Positions 17,233 through 26,274 of a stretch of DNA of 64,000 bases are shown piece by piece. Each line of letters starts with the position of its first letter. The stretch's first letter is position 1. A model generated the notes under the pieces. That model worked only from the letters and a program-made list of their open reading frames with translations. It did no database searches and was not told the DNA's origin. This DNA comes from Calothrix sp. PCC 7103 (GTDB lineage Bacteria > Cyanobacteriota > Cyanobacteriia > Cyanobacteriales > Nostocaceae): NCBI RefSeq assembly GCF_000331305.1, contig NZ_KB217478.1, forward strand, positions 4,018,575-4,082,574, written 5' to 3'. The position numbers were made by a program, and so were the translations under genes.

Positions 17233-18003
17233 ATGAGTCTTAAATCTAATAAATCACGTAATTCTGCTAAATTATTCGGCGCCATCTTTGGTGGAATGTT
17301 GATAGGTTTACCTGCAATTTCAGTAGCACAGCAGGCGCCTGTAAGGAGTGCAGATTCAAAAATTAATCCTTGTCCAAGTATTTTTTACGAAGAACCCCAC
17401 AATAACCGAGTAATGGTTCCCCAAGGATGTACACCCAATGCGTATACAACCCGAATGAATGCTCAAGGTATGGGCATGTCTAACTCTGTAGTGGCGCCAA
17501 CTCCCAATCAAACACGCTTAGGTGTTGGTGGTGAAGCACCACAACCTTTAAATTATCCAAACCAAGGTATTCCCAACAGCCAAATAGACAGCAACACTGG
17601 TAGACGTATAAATGGACCTGCTGGTGGTTATACCAACTTAAGACAGTCTCAACAAAACCAAAGCAATTTGGGTGGTCGATATCAGAATGCTGTTGCAGCA
17701 GTATCTCCTAGTGATGGTCGCGTTACTGTTCGTTTGGTTAACAATACAAATGCGCCAATTATCTTCCAAGCAGTTGGTGATACACAAGTACGTACTTTAG
17801 CTGGTCGTTCTGAAATAGGGCTGCAAGGTCTACGAGTTCCCACAACAGTTACTTTCTATCGTCAAGACCGTGGTTTATTGATGGTGACACCTAGAAGTTC
17901 TGAGTCTGGAGTCTTGGAAGTCACTATGCAGGAAACTACTGATTTTGCAATGGATAGAACTGCACTGCGAATTGAAAATAATGGAAACGTTTTCCTTAAT
18001 TAG
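17233..18003 (+). CDS. Secreted hypothetical protein
   Basis: 256 residues with a Sec signal peptide (Lys-rich start, hydrophobic AIFGGMLIGLPAISVA, likely cleavage around SVAQQA). The mature protein has a low-complexity Asn/Gln/Pro/Gly middle (residues 80-150) and a C-terminal beta-rich domain of about 100 residues (GRVTVRLVNNTNAPIIFQAVGDT to IENNGNVFLN). It probably sits in the periplasm or at the surface. AGGAGAAG just upstream of the ATG supports the start. Family not recognised; similar signal-peptide proteins are conserved among cyanobacteria. It is monocistronic, with a hairpin terminator after its stop. Confidence 0.7.
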   Translation: MSLKSNKSRNSAKLFGAIFGGMLIGLPAISVAQQAPVRSADSKINPCPSIFYEEPHNNRVMVPQGCTPNAYTTRMNAQGMGMSNSVVAPTPNQTRLGVGGEAPQPLNYPNQGIPNSQIDSNTGRRINGPAGGYTNLRQSQQNQSNLGGRYQNAVAAVSPSDGRVTVRLVNNTNAPIIFQAVGDTQVRTLAGRSEIGLQGLRVPTTVTFYRQDRGLLMVTPRSSESGVLEVTMQETTDFAMDRTALRIENNGNVFLN

Positions 18004-18013
18004 TATCCTGTCT

Positions 18014-18046
18014 TGTGGGATGGACGGACAAGGATGCCATCCCACA
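18014..18046. terminator. Hairpin between convergent genes
   Basis: Ten-base perfect arms TGTGGGATGG and CCATCCCACA with a 13-base loop are followed by a T-rich stretch on the plus strand. It fits a terminator for the secreted protein gene and belongs to the GTGGGATGG hairpin family also present at 4078 and 63965. Confidence 0.7.
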
Positions 18047-18054
18047 TGATTTTG

Positions 18055-19113
18055 TTATTTTTTGAGTATTTGGGTTAGCCTATCAATTAAATAAATCTCT
18101 TTTTTACTGTCTTCGAGGGTGCGTGATATCACTATTGCTCGTTCATAGAAGTTGCGTGCGGTTTGATATTTACCTTGTTGTTCGTAGAACTGAGCATATG
18201 ATTCAAATGTTCTAAGTTGCTCTCCTAGGTCTTGCTGCTTTTTCGCGAGTTCTAAACGCTGCGCTAACAATTCAAACGCGCGTTCGTTACGTCCAACTGA
18301 GGTGTGCGCTCTAACTAGTCCATCGATAGCACGATATTCGTTTACACGGTCTCTTGTCATTTTTGCTAGTCGTAAAGCATAGCCAAGTGTACTAATGGTG
18401 TTTTGGTAATCTCCAATCGCCTGGTATGCTTCACCTAAGTTATTATACGTATTCGCTTCAGCTATTGGGTCACGGGTTTGGCGCCTATACGTTAAAGCAT
18501 TTTCATAAAGTTTAATCGCTTTGTTGTAATCACCTAGTCGTGCGCTTGCTAAACCAAGATTACTTAACGATAAACCCTGCCCTTCAATTTCCTTAATACT
18601 GTTTGCTATACTCACAGCTTCTGCAAATGCTTCAAAAGCAGGTGCCGTGTCTCCTTGTTGTAATAGTAAACTACCTACGTTATTTAAACCAAAAACTTGA
18701 CCCCGAAGGTCTTTAGTATCTCGTGCAACTGCAAGACGGCGCCGTGCTGCGTCTTCTGCTTCTTTAAAGCGTCCTAGCTGAATATATGCTTGACTAAGTA
18801 AGTCAAAAGCTAAACCCTCAGCTTTCAAATCATTTTTGAAGTGGTAAAGCTCCAACGCTTTTAGTAATGAGTCTACAGCCTTAGAAGGCGCCTTCTGTTG
18901 AATTTGTTGTTCAGCGATACGCAGTAAAGTATCCGCGTCATCACGCATCTCAGGCATTACCCTTAATTGTCTTGGGTAATGAAGTTGTTGGGTAATATCG
19001 GCGGCGTTTGCGACTGCTGGTAAAAACAGAGAAGTTAAAAGAAGTGTGTAAATATAGGGCCGAATTTTAATTGTTCGTCTGCTTGAAAATAAAGATACTA
19101 GTGTTTGACTCAT
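18055..19113 (-). CDS. Secreted TPR-repeat protein
   Basis: 352 residues. The N-terminus has a basic patch and a hydrophobic signal segment (YIYTLLLTSLFLPAVANA), so the protein is exported. The rest is a row of about six tetratricopeptide repeats of the longer Kinesin-light-chain/Rapsyn style (AFEAFAEAVSIANSIKEIEGQGLSLSNLG, AIKLYENALTYRRQTRDPIAEANTYNNLG), ending at ILKK. TPRs form a protein-binding superhelix; no enzyme domain is present. It lies 82 bp downstream of the sigma-like gene on the same strand and may be co-transcribed with it. The binding partner is unknown. Confidence 0.85.
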   Translation of the reverse strand: MSQTLVSLFSSRRTIKIRPYIYTLLLTSLFLPAVANAADITQQLHYPRQLRVMPEMRDDADTLLRIAEQQIQQKAPSKAVDSLLKALELYHFKNDLKAEGLAFDLLSQAYIQLGRFKEAEDAARRRLAVARDTKDLRGQVFGLNNVGSLLLQQGDTAPAFEAFAEAVSIANSIKEIEGQGLSLSNLGLASARLGDYNKAIKLYENALTYRRQTRDPIAEANTYNNLGEAYQAIGDYQNTISTLGYALRLAKMTRDRVNEYRAIDGLVRAHTSVGRNERAFELLAQRLELAKKQQDLGEQLRTFESYAQFYEQQGKYQTARNFYERAIVISRTLEDSKKEIYLIDRLTQILKK

Positions 19114-19195
19114 AAAAAACTTCCCGTAGTCGGGTTTAAGTAAAAGAATTTACAAACTAATTATTTTTACAAAAAGAACACACATAGCAGTAATA

Positions 19196-19828
19196 CTACT
19201 GAGAAGCTGCCGGAAGAATATTTTCGCCTAAATAGATGGCTCGTATGTCCGTTGGCAATTTGTCCTCTAACATACGATAACCTTCCTGAAGAAAATTTGC
19301 TACTTCGTGAGGTGCGATACCCTCACCCTCAGCTTGAAGGTAAGCAGCAATGCGGGTTTCGCTCCAATGAAATGTTTGTGCCATCAAAACCATTAAGCGC
19401 AGCACTGGGGGTAATTGTTCCAAAGCTTGTTCGACATAGCACCATAATGGTGGTGATGTCGCTTTGAGTGAATAGTGAATTGCTTCTGTGGGTGGTAATT
19501 CAATTTCGTTGATACAATAAGCTGTCATGTTAATCAGCCAATTTTGCAGCGTTAAGTTCTCGTTAATCTGCTGATTCAAATCAAGACCACCAAGCTCATG
19601 GTACACATGTTTCCATGTGAGGGCAAATAAATAATCTGCTTGAACTGGTGAGCGAGCAGAATGGCGAATCAAGGTGTAAACTATAGGACTATAGCGGCAA
19701 AACATCGCCGTGAAGAACTTACCAGCCTCCGGATGCTGCTGGAATAAAGTTAACAGTTCATGGTCGCTATGATGAAACAGTGATTTCACAAGCGGGTGGT
19801 TAGCTTCGGGGAAGTGTGGTATTTGCAC
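19196..19828 (-). CDS. Sigma-70-like (ECF-type) factor
   Basis: 210 residues. The N-terminal part (LLTLFQQHPEAGKFFTAMFCRYSPIVYTLI through ADYLFALTWKHVYHELGGL) fits sigma region 2, and ALEQLPPVLRLMVLMAQTFHWSETRIAAYLQAEG with VANFLQEGYRMLEDKLP fits region 4, the -35-binding helix-turn-helix. It is divergent from canonical sigma factors but of the ECF size and two-domain layout. An anti-sigma gene is not adjacent; the downstream neighbour is an exported TPR protein. It may direct transcription of a small regulon, or it may have become a non-sigma regulator. Confidence 0.7.
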   Translation of the reverse strand: MQIPHFPEANHPLVKSLFHHSDHELLTLFQQHPEAGKFFTAMFCRYSPIVYTLIRHSARSPVQADYLFALTWKHVYHELGGLDLNQQINENLTLQNWLINMTAYCINEIELPPTEAIHYSLKATSPPLWCYVEQALEQLPPVLRLMVLMAQTFHWSETRIAAYLQAEGEGIAPHEVANFLQEGYRMLEDKLPTDIRAIYLGENILPAASQ

Positions 19829-20045
19829 GGGTCGTAACGAAGGATAATTGAAATTTGTTACTAATAACTAAAATAAGCAAGATAAAGTTTAGTTATTTTT
19901 TTGCCTATTTTGGGGAATGTATGATTAAAGCGCAACCGTTTAGACTTGTCTGTAATTGATACACTGGAAACACAGACTTATGATTTAAGTCCTAATCTCC
20001 ATACAATTTGTCATTGACTCCTTTATACAAAACACTTCGTTTTTC

Positions 20046-20633
20046 ATGTTTATAGCAGTTAGTTTAGCTCCCTTTTCTCACCTTACCCTGGCGTCGTTCT
20101 TGCCTGCGCTGGATGGTTTAATGTCTACCCAAGGCATTATGGTAATGCTGCTGGCAGCTTATGCTGGCGCCATGTGGATGTTTTTGACTAGTGCGCCAAA
20201 AGTATACACGGTAATGGTGTCAGATTTAGAAATCGCTCGACAATTATACGAAGGTTTGCTCGATTTACCAGCAGCTGAAGTACCTCTGCACTATTACTAT
20301 AATTACGAACAAACCATTGGCGCCGCCGGAATTGACCCTTTGTATATGTCTACAACTCCCAGCTATTCGGGAAGTCGTAGTATGAGTAATGCAAGTGAGG
20401 GGCTTTGGTATCAACTCAAGAAAAATACCCAACTACACGTCATTACAGGCGCCAGTCTGGGTGCCAAAAATCAACAGCGTCACGTTTGTTTCGATAACGA
20501 TGCACTAGAGTTGATTTTAATGCGTGTGGAAGTACGCGGCTTGAAATTTAAAATTCGTAGTCGCAAGCCCATGAACTTTTTGGTTAAAGATTATGATGGG
20601 CGCGTTATTGAAATGGCAGAAGTCGCAAATTAG
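20046..20633 (+). CDS. Glyoxalase-like domain membrane protein
   Basis: 195 residues. A hydrophobic N-terminal segment (IMVMLLAAYAGAMWMFL, residues 31-47) anchors it in a membrane. The soluble part begins KVYTVMVSDLEIARQLYEGLLDLPAAEVP, the typical opening strand-helix of a vicinal-oxygen-chelate (glyoxalase) fold, and ends in NFLVKDYDGRVIEMAEVAN, the typical closing strand with a Glu ligand position. Whether a full metal site exists is unclear. Such proteins are conserved in cyanobacteria without known substrate. It faces away from the sigma-like gene and is followed by heptamer repeats. Confidence 0.65.
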   Translation: MFIAVSLAPFSHLTLASFLPALDGLMSTQGIMVMLLAAYAGAMWMFLTSAPKVYTVMVSDLEIARQLYEGLLDLPAAEVPLHYYYNYEQTIGAAGIDPLYMSTTPSYSGSRSMSNASEGLWYQLKKNTQLHVITGASLGAKNQQRHVCFDNDALELILMRVEVRGLKFKIRSRKPMNFLVKDYDGRVIEMAEVAN

Positions 20634-20639
20634 TAGAAA

Positions 20640-20666
20640 GTGCTGAGTGCTGAGTGCTGAGTAGAA
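20640..20666. repeat. Heptamer tandem repeat (GTGCTGA)
   Basis: Three tandem GTGCTGA heptamers followed by GTAGAAAGCACTC. This is a short tandemly repeated sequence of the type common in filamentous cyanobacteria, with related arrays at 33603-33658 and around 35640-35765. Confidence 0.8.
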
Positions 20667-20702
20667 AGCACTCATAACTCATAACTCCTAATTCCTAACT
20701 AA

Positions 20703-22454
20703 TTATCGAGCATCACTAATTAGCCATTGGTTAGAACCCGCATCCCATACTAAGGAAAAACGTACCGAAGCAGGAGCTTGTTTACCATTCCTAAGCAGAT
20801 AATTTAATTGTGCATAGACTGTGGCTCTTGAGCCATTTTGCTCTACTAAATTAATTTGATTTACTTCAACTTGTTGAACTTGTCCATCCCACCAACCAGT
20901 GTATGAATCAAAACCTCTAGGGTGAAGTTTACGATTACTTCGCAAAGTAGGAGTCAACTGATTCCAAGTTTTTTGTAAGTTTTTATTATTAATACCGTTG
21001 TAATAATTTTCTACAAACTCTGTTGGTGATGATTGTGCTTGTGGTGGATTTGATAGTGTTTGTGTTGGTATTACTGTAGGAACAACTACATCAGGAGCTT
21101 TTGTATTTGTAATTTCAGGTGTTGGAGTTGGAGACGGTGATGCTAAAGGTTCTGTTGTCTCAATTGGTTCTGGAGTATCGGTTGGAAATTCTGAATCTAT
21201 AGGAGTTGGGACTACTTCTGGTTCACGTGTTCGGGTTGGTCTAGGGGTAATTCGATTTTTAGGTCTTGATATTACAGGTGGTTCAGAGTCATTTTGTGTT
21301 GGAGATGGTGTTGATGTTTGCTCACTCAATGTTGCAACAGGTGTAGGGTCTGTATCTGCAACTTGTTGACCTTGACGATTTAATATTGAAGCTAGAACTA
21401 TTGCACCACTAAGTAAACCAGCACCAATTATGGCACCTATTACAACACCTCTTGTATTACTCGAACGTGGTATTTGAGGTGAGTTGTTTTGATTAATGGG
21501 TGGTGTATTTGCTTGATTATTTGGTTGTTGGTATTGTTGGTTCGCAGGACTGATGGGAATTGTATTTTGTTGTGGTGGATAAGAAGCTTGGTTATAGTTG
21601 GGAGGTTGAGAGTAAGGTCCCGTTGGTATATAGGCAGAATTTTGAGATTGTAAAGCGAAAAGCATGTCTCTAGCACTATTGAAGCGATGCTGAGGCACAA
21701 ACTGTATTGCTTTATCTAACACCATTGCAAAACCTGGTGTCAAAGAACTTGCATACTGGCGCCATAATATTACACCTGTCGCTGGGTCGTTTGGTATTTC
21801 CTGGGGCAATTTGCCTGTTAGTAAAAAGATTGCCGTCATTCCCAAACTATAAATATCACTAGCAAACATTGGTCTACCTACCGACTGTTCACTAGGCATA
21901 AATCCTGGTGTTCCAATTACTATTGACCTTGTGGAATTACCAGAAGGTGTGAAAACTGTACCAATTGTCTCCTTCACAGCGCCAAAATCTATTAGTACTG
22001 GGTTACCATCAAGGTGACGAATAATGATATTATCAGGTTTGATATCACGGTGAACAATACCTCGACCGTGAACATAATCGAGAACAGGTAAAAGACTAAT
22101 TAAAATATCGCGAACGGCATTTTCACTCATAACACCCTGAGATTGGACTTTGGCGTTGAGAGTTTGCCCTTCGATATATTCTTGAATTAGGTAAAACTGC
22201 CCATTCTCAGAAAAATAGGCATACAAGCGGGGAATTTGATTACTATTATCACCAAGTTCCTCTAGAATAGCCGCTTCGCGCTGAAACCGTTCCTTAACAA
22301 GTTGGTAAATTTCAGGATTGTTGTTGATTGGTTTTAGCTGTTTGATGACACAGCGACGCTTGGATGGCATTTGAGTATCTTCAGCAAGGAAGGTTTCTCC
22401 AAACCCACCGCTTCCTAGAGTCTGTATCACGCGATAGCGGGTATTAAGCAGCAT
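20703..22454 (-). CDS. Membrane Ser/Thr protein kinase
   Basis: 583 residues. The N-terminal 270 residues form a Hanks-type kinase: glycine loop LGSGGFGETF, the Lys in CVIKQLKP, catalytic HRDIKPDN, metal-binding DFG and GTPGFMPSEQ. A Gln/Pro-rich linker leads to a single membrane helix (VVIGAIIGAGLLSGAIVLASIL, about 340). A Pro/Thr-rich stretch follows, then a C-terminal domain of about 105 residues (EFVENYYNGINNKNLQKTWNQLTP to WLISDAR) with an NTF2-like look, outside the membrane. It is a paralogue of the kinase just upstream, nearly identical at the N-terminus, so a tandem duplication is likely. The outer domain is probably the sensor; ligand unknown. Confidence 0.9.
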   Translation of the reverse strand: MLLNTRYRVIQTLGSGGFGETFLAEDTQMPSKRRCVIKQLKPINNNPEIYQLVKERFQREAAILEELGDNSNQIPRLYAYFSENGQFYLIQEYIEGQTLNAKVQSQGVMSENAVRDILISLLPVLDYVHGRGIVHRDIKPDNIIIRHLDGNPVLIDFGAVKETIGTVFTPSGNSTRSIVIGTPGFMPSEQSVGRPMFASDIYSLGMTAIFLLTGKLPQEIPNDPATGVILWRQYASSLTPGFAMVLDKAIQFVPQHRFNSARDMLFALQSQNSAYIPTGPYSQPPNYNQASYPPQQNTIPISPANQQYQQPNNQANTPPINQNNSPQIPRSSNTRGVVIGAIIGAGLLSGAIVLASILNRQGQQVADTDPTPVATLSEQTSTPSPTQNDSEPPVISRPKNRITPRPTRTREPEVVPTPIDSEFPTDTPEPIETTEPLASPSPTPTPEITNTKAPDVVVPTVIPTQTLSNPPQAQSSPTEFVENYYNGINNKNLQKTWNQLTPTLRSNRKLHPRGFDSYTGWWDGQVQQVEVNQINLVEQNGSRATVYAQLNYLLRNGKQAPASVRFSLVWDAGSNQWLISDAR

Positions 22455-22543
22455 TACAGTAATGAGCGTTCATGACAAGGGTGTTGCCTTAATATTCTAC
22501 AACTTCTATTTAAATCAGCCGTGTATCACTGCCAGCCAAAAAC

Positions 22544-24283
22544 TTATTTGAAATAATGTAAGTTATTGTCTGTTTGATATTTATCAATATACGTAGCGTT
22601 ACGCATTTCTAAATTTGATAGAAATTTTGAAGAGTCAAATTCTTTTGGAGAGTACTGCGGACGATACCACGACTGTTGATTAAAATGGCTTTGTAATCCT
22701 GGAGTGTCAAAACGGCGCCCTAACCGTGCAAAAATAGAGTTACGCATTATATCCAACTCCAAAGCGCTTTTTCCTTTTAAATCAGCGTCGGTTACTGGTC
22801 GCTGTGATAACCAAGAATAATTATTATTGATTATATTTTTCAGTGTAGTGTTACTGCTTGGTGTTGGGGTTGGTGTAAGGCTAATTGAAAATTGTCTAAA
22901 GTAAAATCGGTCGGTTGGTGCAGAAGCATCAAGACTTGCAAATGTACAATATGCATCTTCATTTTGTAAACCAAAGTTACGTAACAAATCTACACACTTA
23001 TCGCGTGTACTAAATTTGCCTGCATGTACAGCGTATAATTCTTTGCCAGAGAGATTAGGATAATTAGGTATCCAAAATAATCCTGCTTGTTGATATCCTT
23101 TAGCTTTTAATTGTTCAAGTTGCTTATTTGCAGCTTCTTGTTTTGCGTAAGCCGAATCTATAAGAAAATATGAAGAGCTAGGAAGATTTGATATTGATTT
23201 AATACTAGTGTCAGGTAATACAGCGTTTACTGATGGTTTGATTGTAGCAGTATTGGAAGTTACGGGTGTTTTATCTGCAATTCCTAGAGGAGAAAATTTG
23301 GTAAGGGAGAATACAAGTGCTGAGGCGCCAACGATTCCTGCGAAAATTAAGCTAGCACTAAAAATACTATTTCGACTTTTACTTGTAGTAGTAACTGGTG
23401 GTAGTAGTGTTGGCGCTACCTGTACTGTTTTAGGTACTGTTTCCTGGACGTTAGGATGTATAGTTTGTGCAGTGCTTTGTAAATCGTAAATCATATCCGA
23501 CGCACTTAAATAACGTTCACGGGGATGATATCTAATTGCTTTATCTAAGATTTGCTTCAATACAGGACTAACATGAGAAGCAAAATTATGCCAAATTATT
23601 TCCCCTGTTTGGACATCGGTTTCTAACTCGTAGGGTTGTTTACCTGTTAGTAAATAAATAGCTGTTATACCCAAACTATATATATCGCTTCCATACATTG
23701 CCCTACCTGCTGCTTGTTCAGATGGCATGTAACCTGGTGTACCAATAATAATTGAGCTAGTGGGTGTACCTTGGGAGTTTAACACAGTCGCCATCGATTC
23801 GCGCACGGCGCCAAAATCAATCAAAACTGGTTTCCCGTCTTGGCGCCGTACAATAATATTATCGGGTTTAATGTCACGGTGAATTATATGTTTGGTGTGA
23901 ACGTAAGATAAAACAGGTAATAAATTTACAAGCAATTCACGAACTTGATTTTCATTCCAGAATCCTTGATGTAAAAGCTTGCGCGTGAGAGTATCACCTT
24001 CTATCCACTCTTGAACTAAGTAAAATTGCCCATCTGATTCAAAGTAAGCGTATAAATTAGGTATTTGTGTATGGGCGCCACCTAATTCTTCTAATATTGC
24101 TGCTTCGCGTTGAAAGCGTTCTTGTACTAGCTGATAAATTTGGGGATTATTTTGAATAGGTTTGAGCTGCTTAACAACACAACGACGGAGTGACGGCATT
24201 TGGGTATCTTCTGCTAAAAAAGTTTCGCCAAATCCACCACTTCCCAAAGTTTGTATTACACGGTAGCGGTTTTTAAGTAGCAT
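22544..24283 (-). CDS. Membrane Ser/Thr protein kinase with SPOR-like and YARHG domains
   Basis: 579 residues. Hanks-type kinase domain at residues 1-270 (LGSGGFGETF, CVVKQLKP, HRDIKPDN, DFGAVRE, GTPGYMPSEQ). A membrane helix follows near 310 (SLIFAGIVGASALVFSL). The outer part has a SPOR-like segment (YFLIDSAYAKQEAANKQLEQLKAKGYQ, AVHAGKFSTRDKCVDLLRNFG) and a C-terminal YARHG-type domain (MRNSIFARLGRRFDTPGLQSHF, QQSWYRPQY), with ARLG where the family name motif is ARHG. It is 89 bp upstream of its paralogue. The different outer domains imply that one kinase core was duplicated and given new sensors. It probably binds cell-wall material or peptides; this is inference. Confidence 0.88.
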   Translation of the reverse strand: MLLKNRYRVIQTLGSGGFGETFLAEDTQMPSLRRCVVKQLKPIQNNPQIYQLVQERFQREAAILEELGGAHTQIPNLYAYFESDGQFYLVQEWIEGDTLTRKLLHQGFWNENQVRELLVNLLPVLSYVHTKHIIHRDIKPDNIIVRRQDGKPVLIDFGAVRESMATVLNSQGTPTSSIIIGTPGYMPSEQAAGRAMYGSDIYSLGITAIYLLTGKQPYELETDVQTGEIIWHNFASHVSPVLKQILDKAIRYHPRERYLSASDMIYDLQSTAQTIHPNVQETVPKTVQVAPTLLPPVTTTSKSRNSIFSASLIFAGIVGASALVFSLTKFSPLGIADKTPVTSNTATIKPSVNAVLPDTSIKSISNLPSSSYFLIDSAYAKQEAANKQLEQLKAKGYQQAGLFWIPNYPNLSGKELYAVHAGKFSTRDKCVDLLRNFGLQNEDAYCTFASLDASAPTDRFYFRQFSISLTPTPTPSSNTTLKNIINNNYSWLSQRPVTDADLKGKSALELDIMRNSIFARLGRRFDTPGLQSHFNQQSWYRPQYSPKEFDSSKFLSNLEMRNATYIDKYQTDNNLHYFK

Positions 24284-24324
24284 TTGCAGTGTATAATTTG
24301 TTTTATACTAGCAAAATATTACCA

Positions 24325-24352
24325 GTGGAGATGTTACATGTAACGCCTCTAC
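24325..24352. repeat. 28-bp imperfect palindrome
   Basis: GTGGAGATGTTACA and TGTAACGCCTCTAC form an imperfect palindrome of 28 bases. It shares length and outer bases (GTRGAG...CTCYAC) with the perfect palindrome at 29461-29488. It lies between the stress-protein and kinase genes and may be a repeat or terminator. Confidence 0.6.
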
Positions 24353-24355
24353 AAT

Positions 24356-24790
24356 TTAACCAGGTTTTACAATTAAAACAGAACAGGGTGCATCTTCAAC
24401 TACTTGACTACTAACAGAACCTTTGACAATGCGTGTCATCCCTGTTAAGCCACGACTACCTATTACAATTAAGTCGGCTTTATAAATATTGGCAAGACGG
24501 ATAATTTCTTCTGCGGGGTCGCCAATAACTAGTTCAATATCGCTATCGACTCTTAATTCGCTTTGGTATGATTGTAGCTGTTTTTCAACTTGTTGATATA
24601 AAGTAGCCGACGGTTCGGGATGTGGACGGTCGGCAGGAAGGTCATCTAACGAGTTTGATGTTGGAAAAACATGACACAAAATAATCTTACCATCGCTCGG
24701 AAGTAGCAAACGATGTACTGTTTCAATTACTCGGTCGGCTATTCCCGAATCGTCCAAAGCCACTAAAATTTTGTTAAGCACCACTGTCAA
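24356..24790 (-). CDS. Universal stress protein (UspA family)
   Basis: 144 residues, the single-domain Usp size. The start is KILVALDDSGIADRVIETV, with the typical Asp in the first strand. The ATP-binding signature is IGSRGLTGMTRIVKGSVSSQVV, fitting G-2X-G-9X-G(S/T), so it is probably an ATP-binding type of Usp. Cytosolic, role in stress survival in related bacteria. It lies downstream of hisD and upstream of the kinases on the same strand with gaps of 158 bp and 72 bp, so joint transcription with the kinases is possible. Confidence 0.92.
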   Translation of the reverse strand: MTVVLNKILVALDDSGIADRVIETVHRLLLPSDGKIILCHVFPTSNSLDDLPADRPHPEPSATLYQQVEKQLQSYQSELRVDSDIELVIGDPAEEIIRLANIYKADLIVIGSRGLTGMTRIVKGSVSSQVVEDAPCSVLIVKPG

Positions 24791-24948
24791 CCTCCGAGGA
24801 GCGCTCCTGGACTAAAAGTACCAAGGAAAGGTTTGTATTACCCTAAACTTTTAGTTTGCAGCCTAATGGGCATTTTTGCCAAAATTAAGCAGGAAAAATT
24901 AACAATTGATGAAGTGGAAGTAGGGGTATGCCTCCCCTGCTTTTGACC

Positions 24949-26274
24949 CTAATCTGGGTTATCTAACTCAGAATCTGATTCTTTCTGTACTCGGCGCCTT
25001 ACTGAATCAGCGTGAGAAGGTAAACCCTCGGCAGTAGCTAGAGAATCGATGGCGCCTGCGACTTTGGCGAGTGCTATTTGTGAGTACTGAATAATGCTTG
25101 AGTGCTTTAGAAAAGTCTCGACACCGAGCGCAGAAGCATATCTAGCAGCACCTGAAGTTGGAAGCGTATGGTTAGGACCAGCTAAGTAGTCACCAACGGC
25201 TTCGGGAGTGGAATGTCCTAAGAAAATCGCACCTGCGTGACGTATGTCGGTTAACAACGCCCAAGGGTCTTCGACTTCTAACTCCAAATGTTCGGGTGCA
25301 AATTCATTCGATAGTTCAGCTGCGGCTAATAGCGATTCGACGACTACGATTAAACCATAGTGAGCAATCGATTTTTCAGTATCTAGTTGTCGCGGATGGT
25401 CTACTAACTGTCTTTCTACTGCCACTTGGACATTTTTAGCTAGCTTTGCATCGGTTGTTAATAATATCGCTGCTGCCATTGGGTCATGTTCGGCTTGCGC
25501 CAACAAGTCAGCGGCAATATGTACGGGATTTGCCGTTTCGTCAGCAATGATTAGTACTTCGCTTGGTCCAGCCAGCGAGTCAATGCCAACAGTACCGTAT
25601 ACTAGCTTTTTGGCTAGGGTAACGTAAATATTACCTGGTCCTGTAATTACATCAACTTTTGGTATCGTTTCAGTACCATACGCTAACGCACCAACAGCTT
25701 GGGCACCGCCGATTCTGTATATTTCATTAATACCAGCTTCGCGTGCAGCTACTAATACTGCTGGGCTAATACCTTTTCCTGTGCCTGGAGGTGTCACCAT
25801 GACAACGCGAGGGACACCAGCGACTTTAGCCGGAATGGCGTTCATGATTACCGTACTTGGGTACGATGCGCGACCACCAGGTACATATAGCCCTGCACGG
25901 TCTACAGGAGTGTAACGCTTGCCAAGAACAATATCATCATCACCAAAGTGTACCCAGCTTTTAGGGACACGCTGACGATGAAATGCCTCGATTTGCCGAC
26001 ACGCGAGCCGGATTGATTCAAGTAGTTCTTTTGACACCGCTTCGTAAGCTGCGTCGATTTCTGAGGCAGAAACGCGCAGTTCTGGTGCTTTTAAAACTTG
26101 ATTATCAAATTCCGCAGTGTAATGCAATACAGCTTTGTCGCCTTGGCGTTGGACTGCTTGCAACACTTCGCGTACTGTTGCTTCTTTGTGAACAACTTGT
26201 TCTGAGTGAGTGCGATCGCAGATGCGTTGTAGTTCTGCTCGAACGTCTGCCTGCTGAGTGATGATTCGCAGCAT
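24949..26274 (-). CDS. hisD: Histidinol dehydrogenase
   Basis: Catalyses the last two NAD-dependent oxidations of histidine synthesis (histidinol to histidine). 441 residues, the normal length. Seen are GPGNIYVTLAKKLVYG, GPSEVLIIADETANP, the zinc-region AQAEHDPMAAAIL, and the catalytic Glu-His pair in NEFAPEHLEL. The ATG at 26274 gives MLRIITQQADVRAEL. In this organism hisD is not next to other his genes, as is usual in cyanobacteria, where they are scattered. The only GCGATCGC octamer I noticed in the window lies near its start (about 26212). Confidence 0.96.
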   Translation of the reverse strand: MLRIITQQADVRAELQRICDRTHSEQVVHKEATVREVLQAVQRQGDKAVLHYTAEFDNQVLKAPELRVSASEIDAAYEAVSKELLESIRLACRQIEAFHRQRVPKSWVHFGDDDIVLGKRYTPVDRAGLYVPGGRASYPSTVIMNAIPAKVAGVPRVVMVTPPGTGKGISPAVLVAAREAGINEIYRIGGAQAVGALAYGTETIPKVDVITGPGNIYVTLAKKLVYGTVGIDSLAGPSEVLIIADETANPVHIAADLLAQAEHDPMAAAILLTTDAKLAKNVQVAVERQLVDHPRQLDTEKSIAHYGLIVVVESLLAAAELSNEFAPEHLELEVEDPWALLTDIRHAGAIFLGHSTPEAVGDYLAGPNHTLPTSGAARYASALGVETFLKHSSIIQYSQIALAKVAGAIDSLATAEGLPSHADSVRRRVQKESDSELDNPD

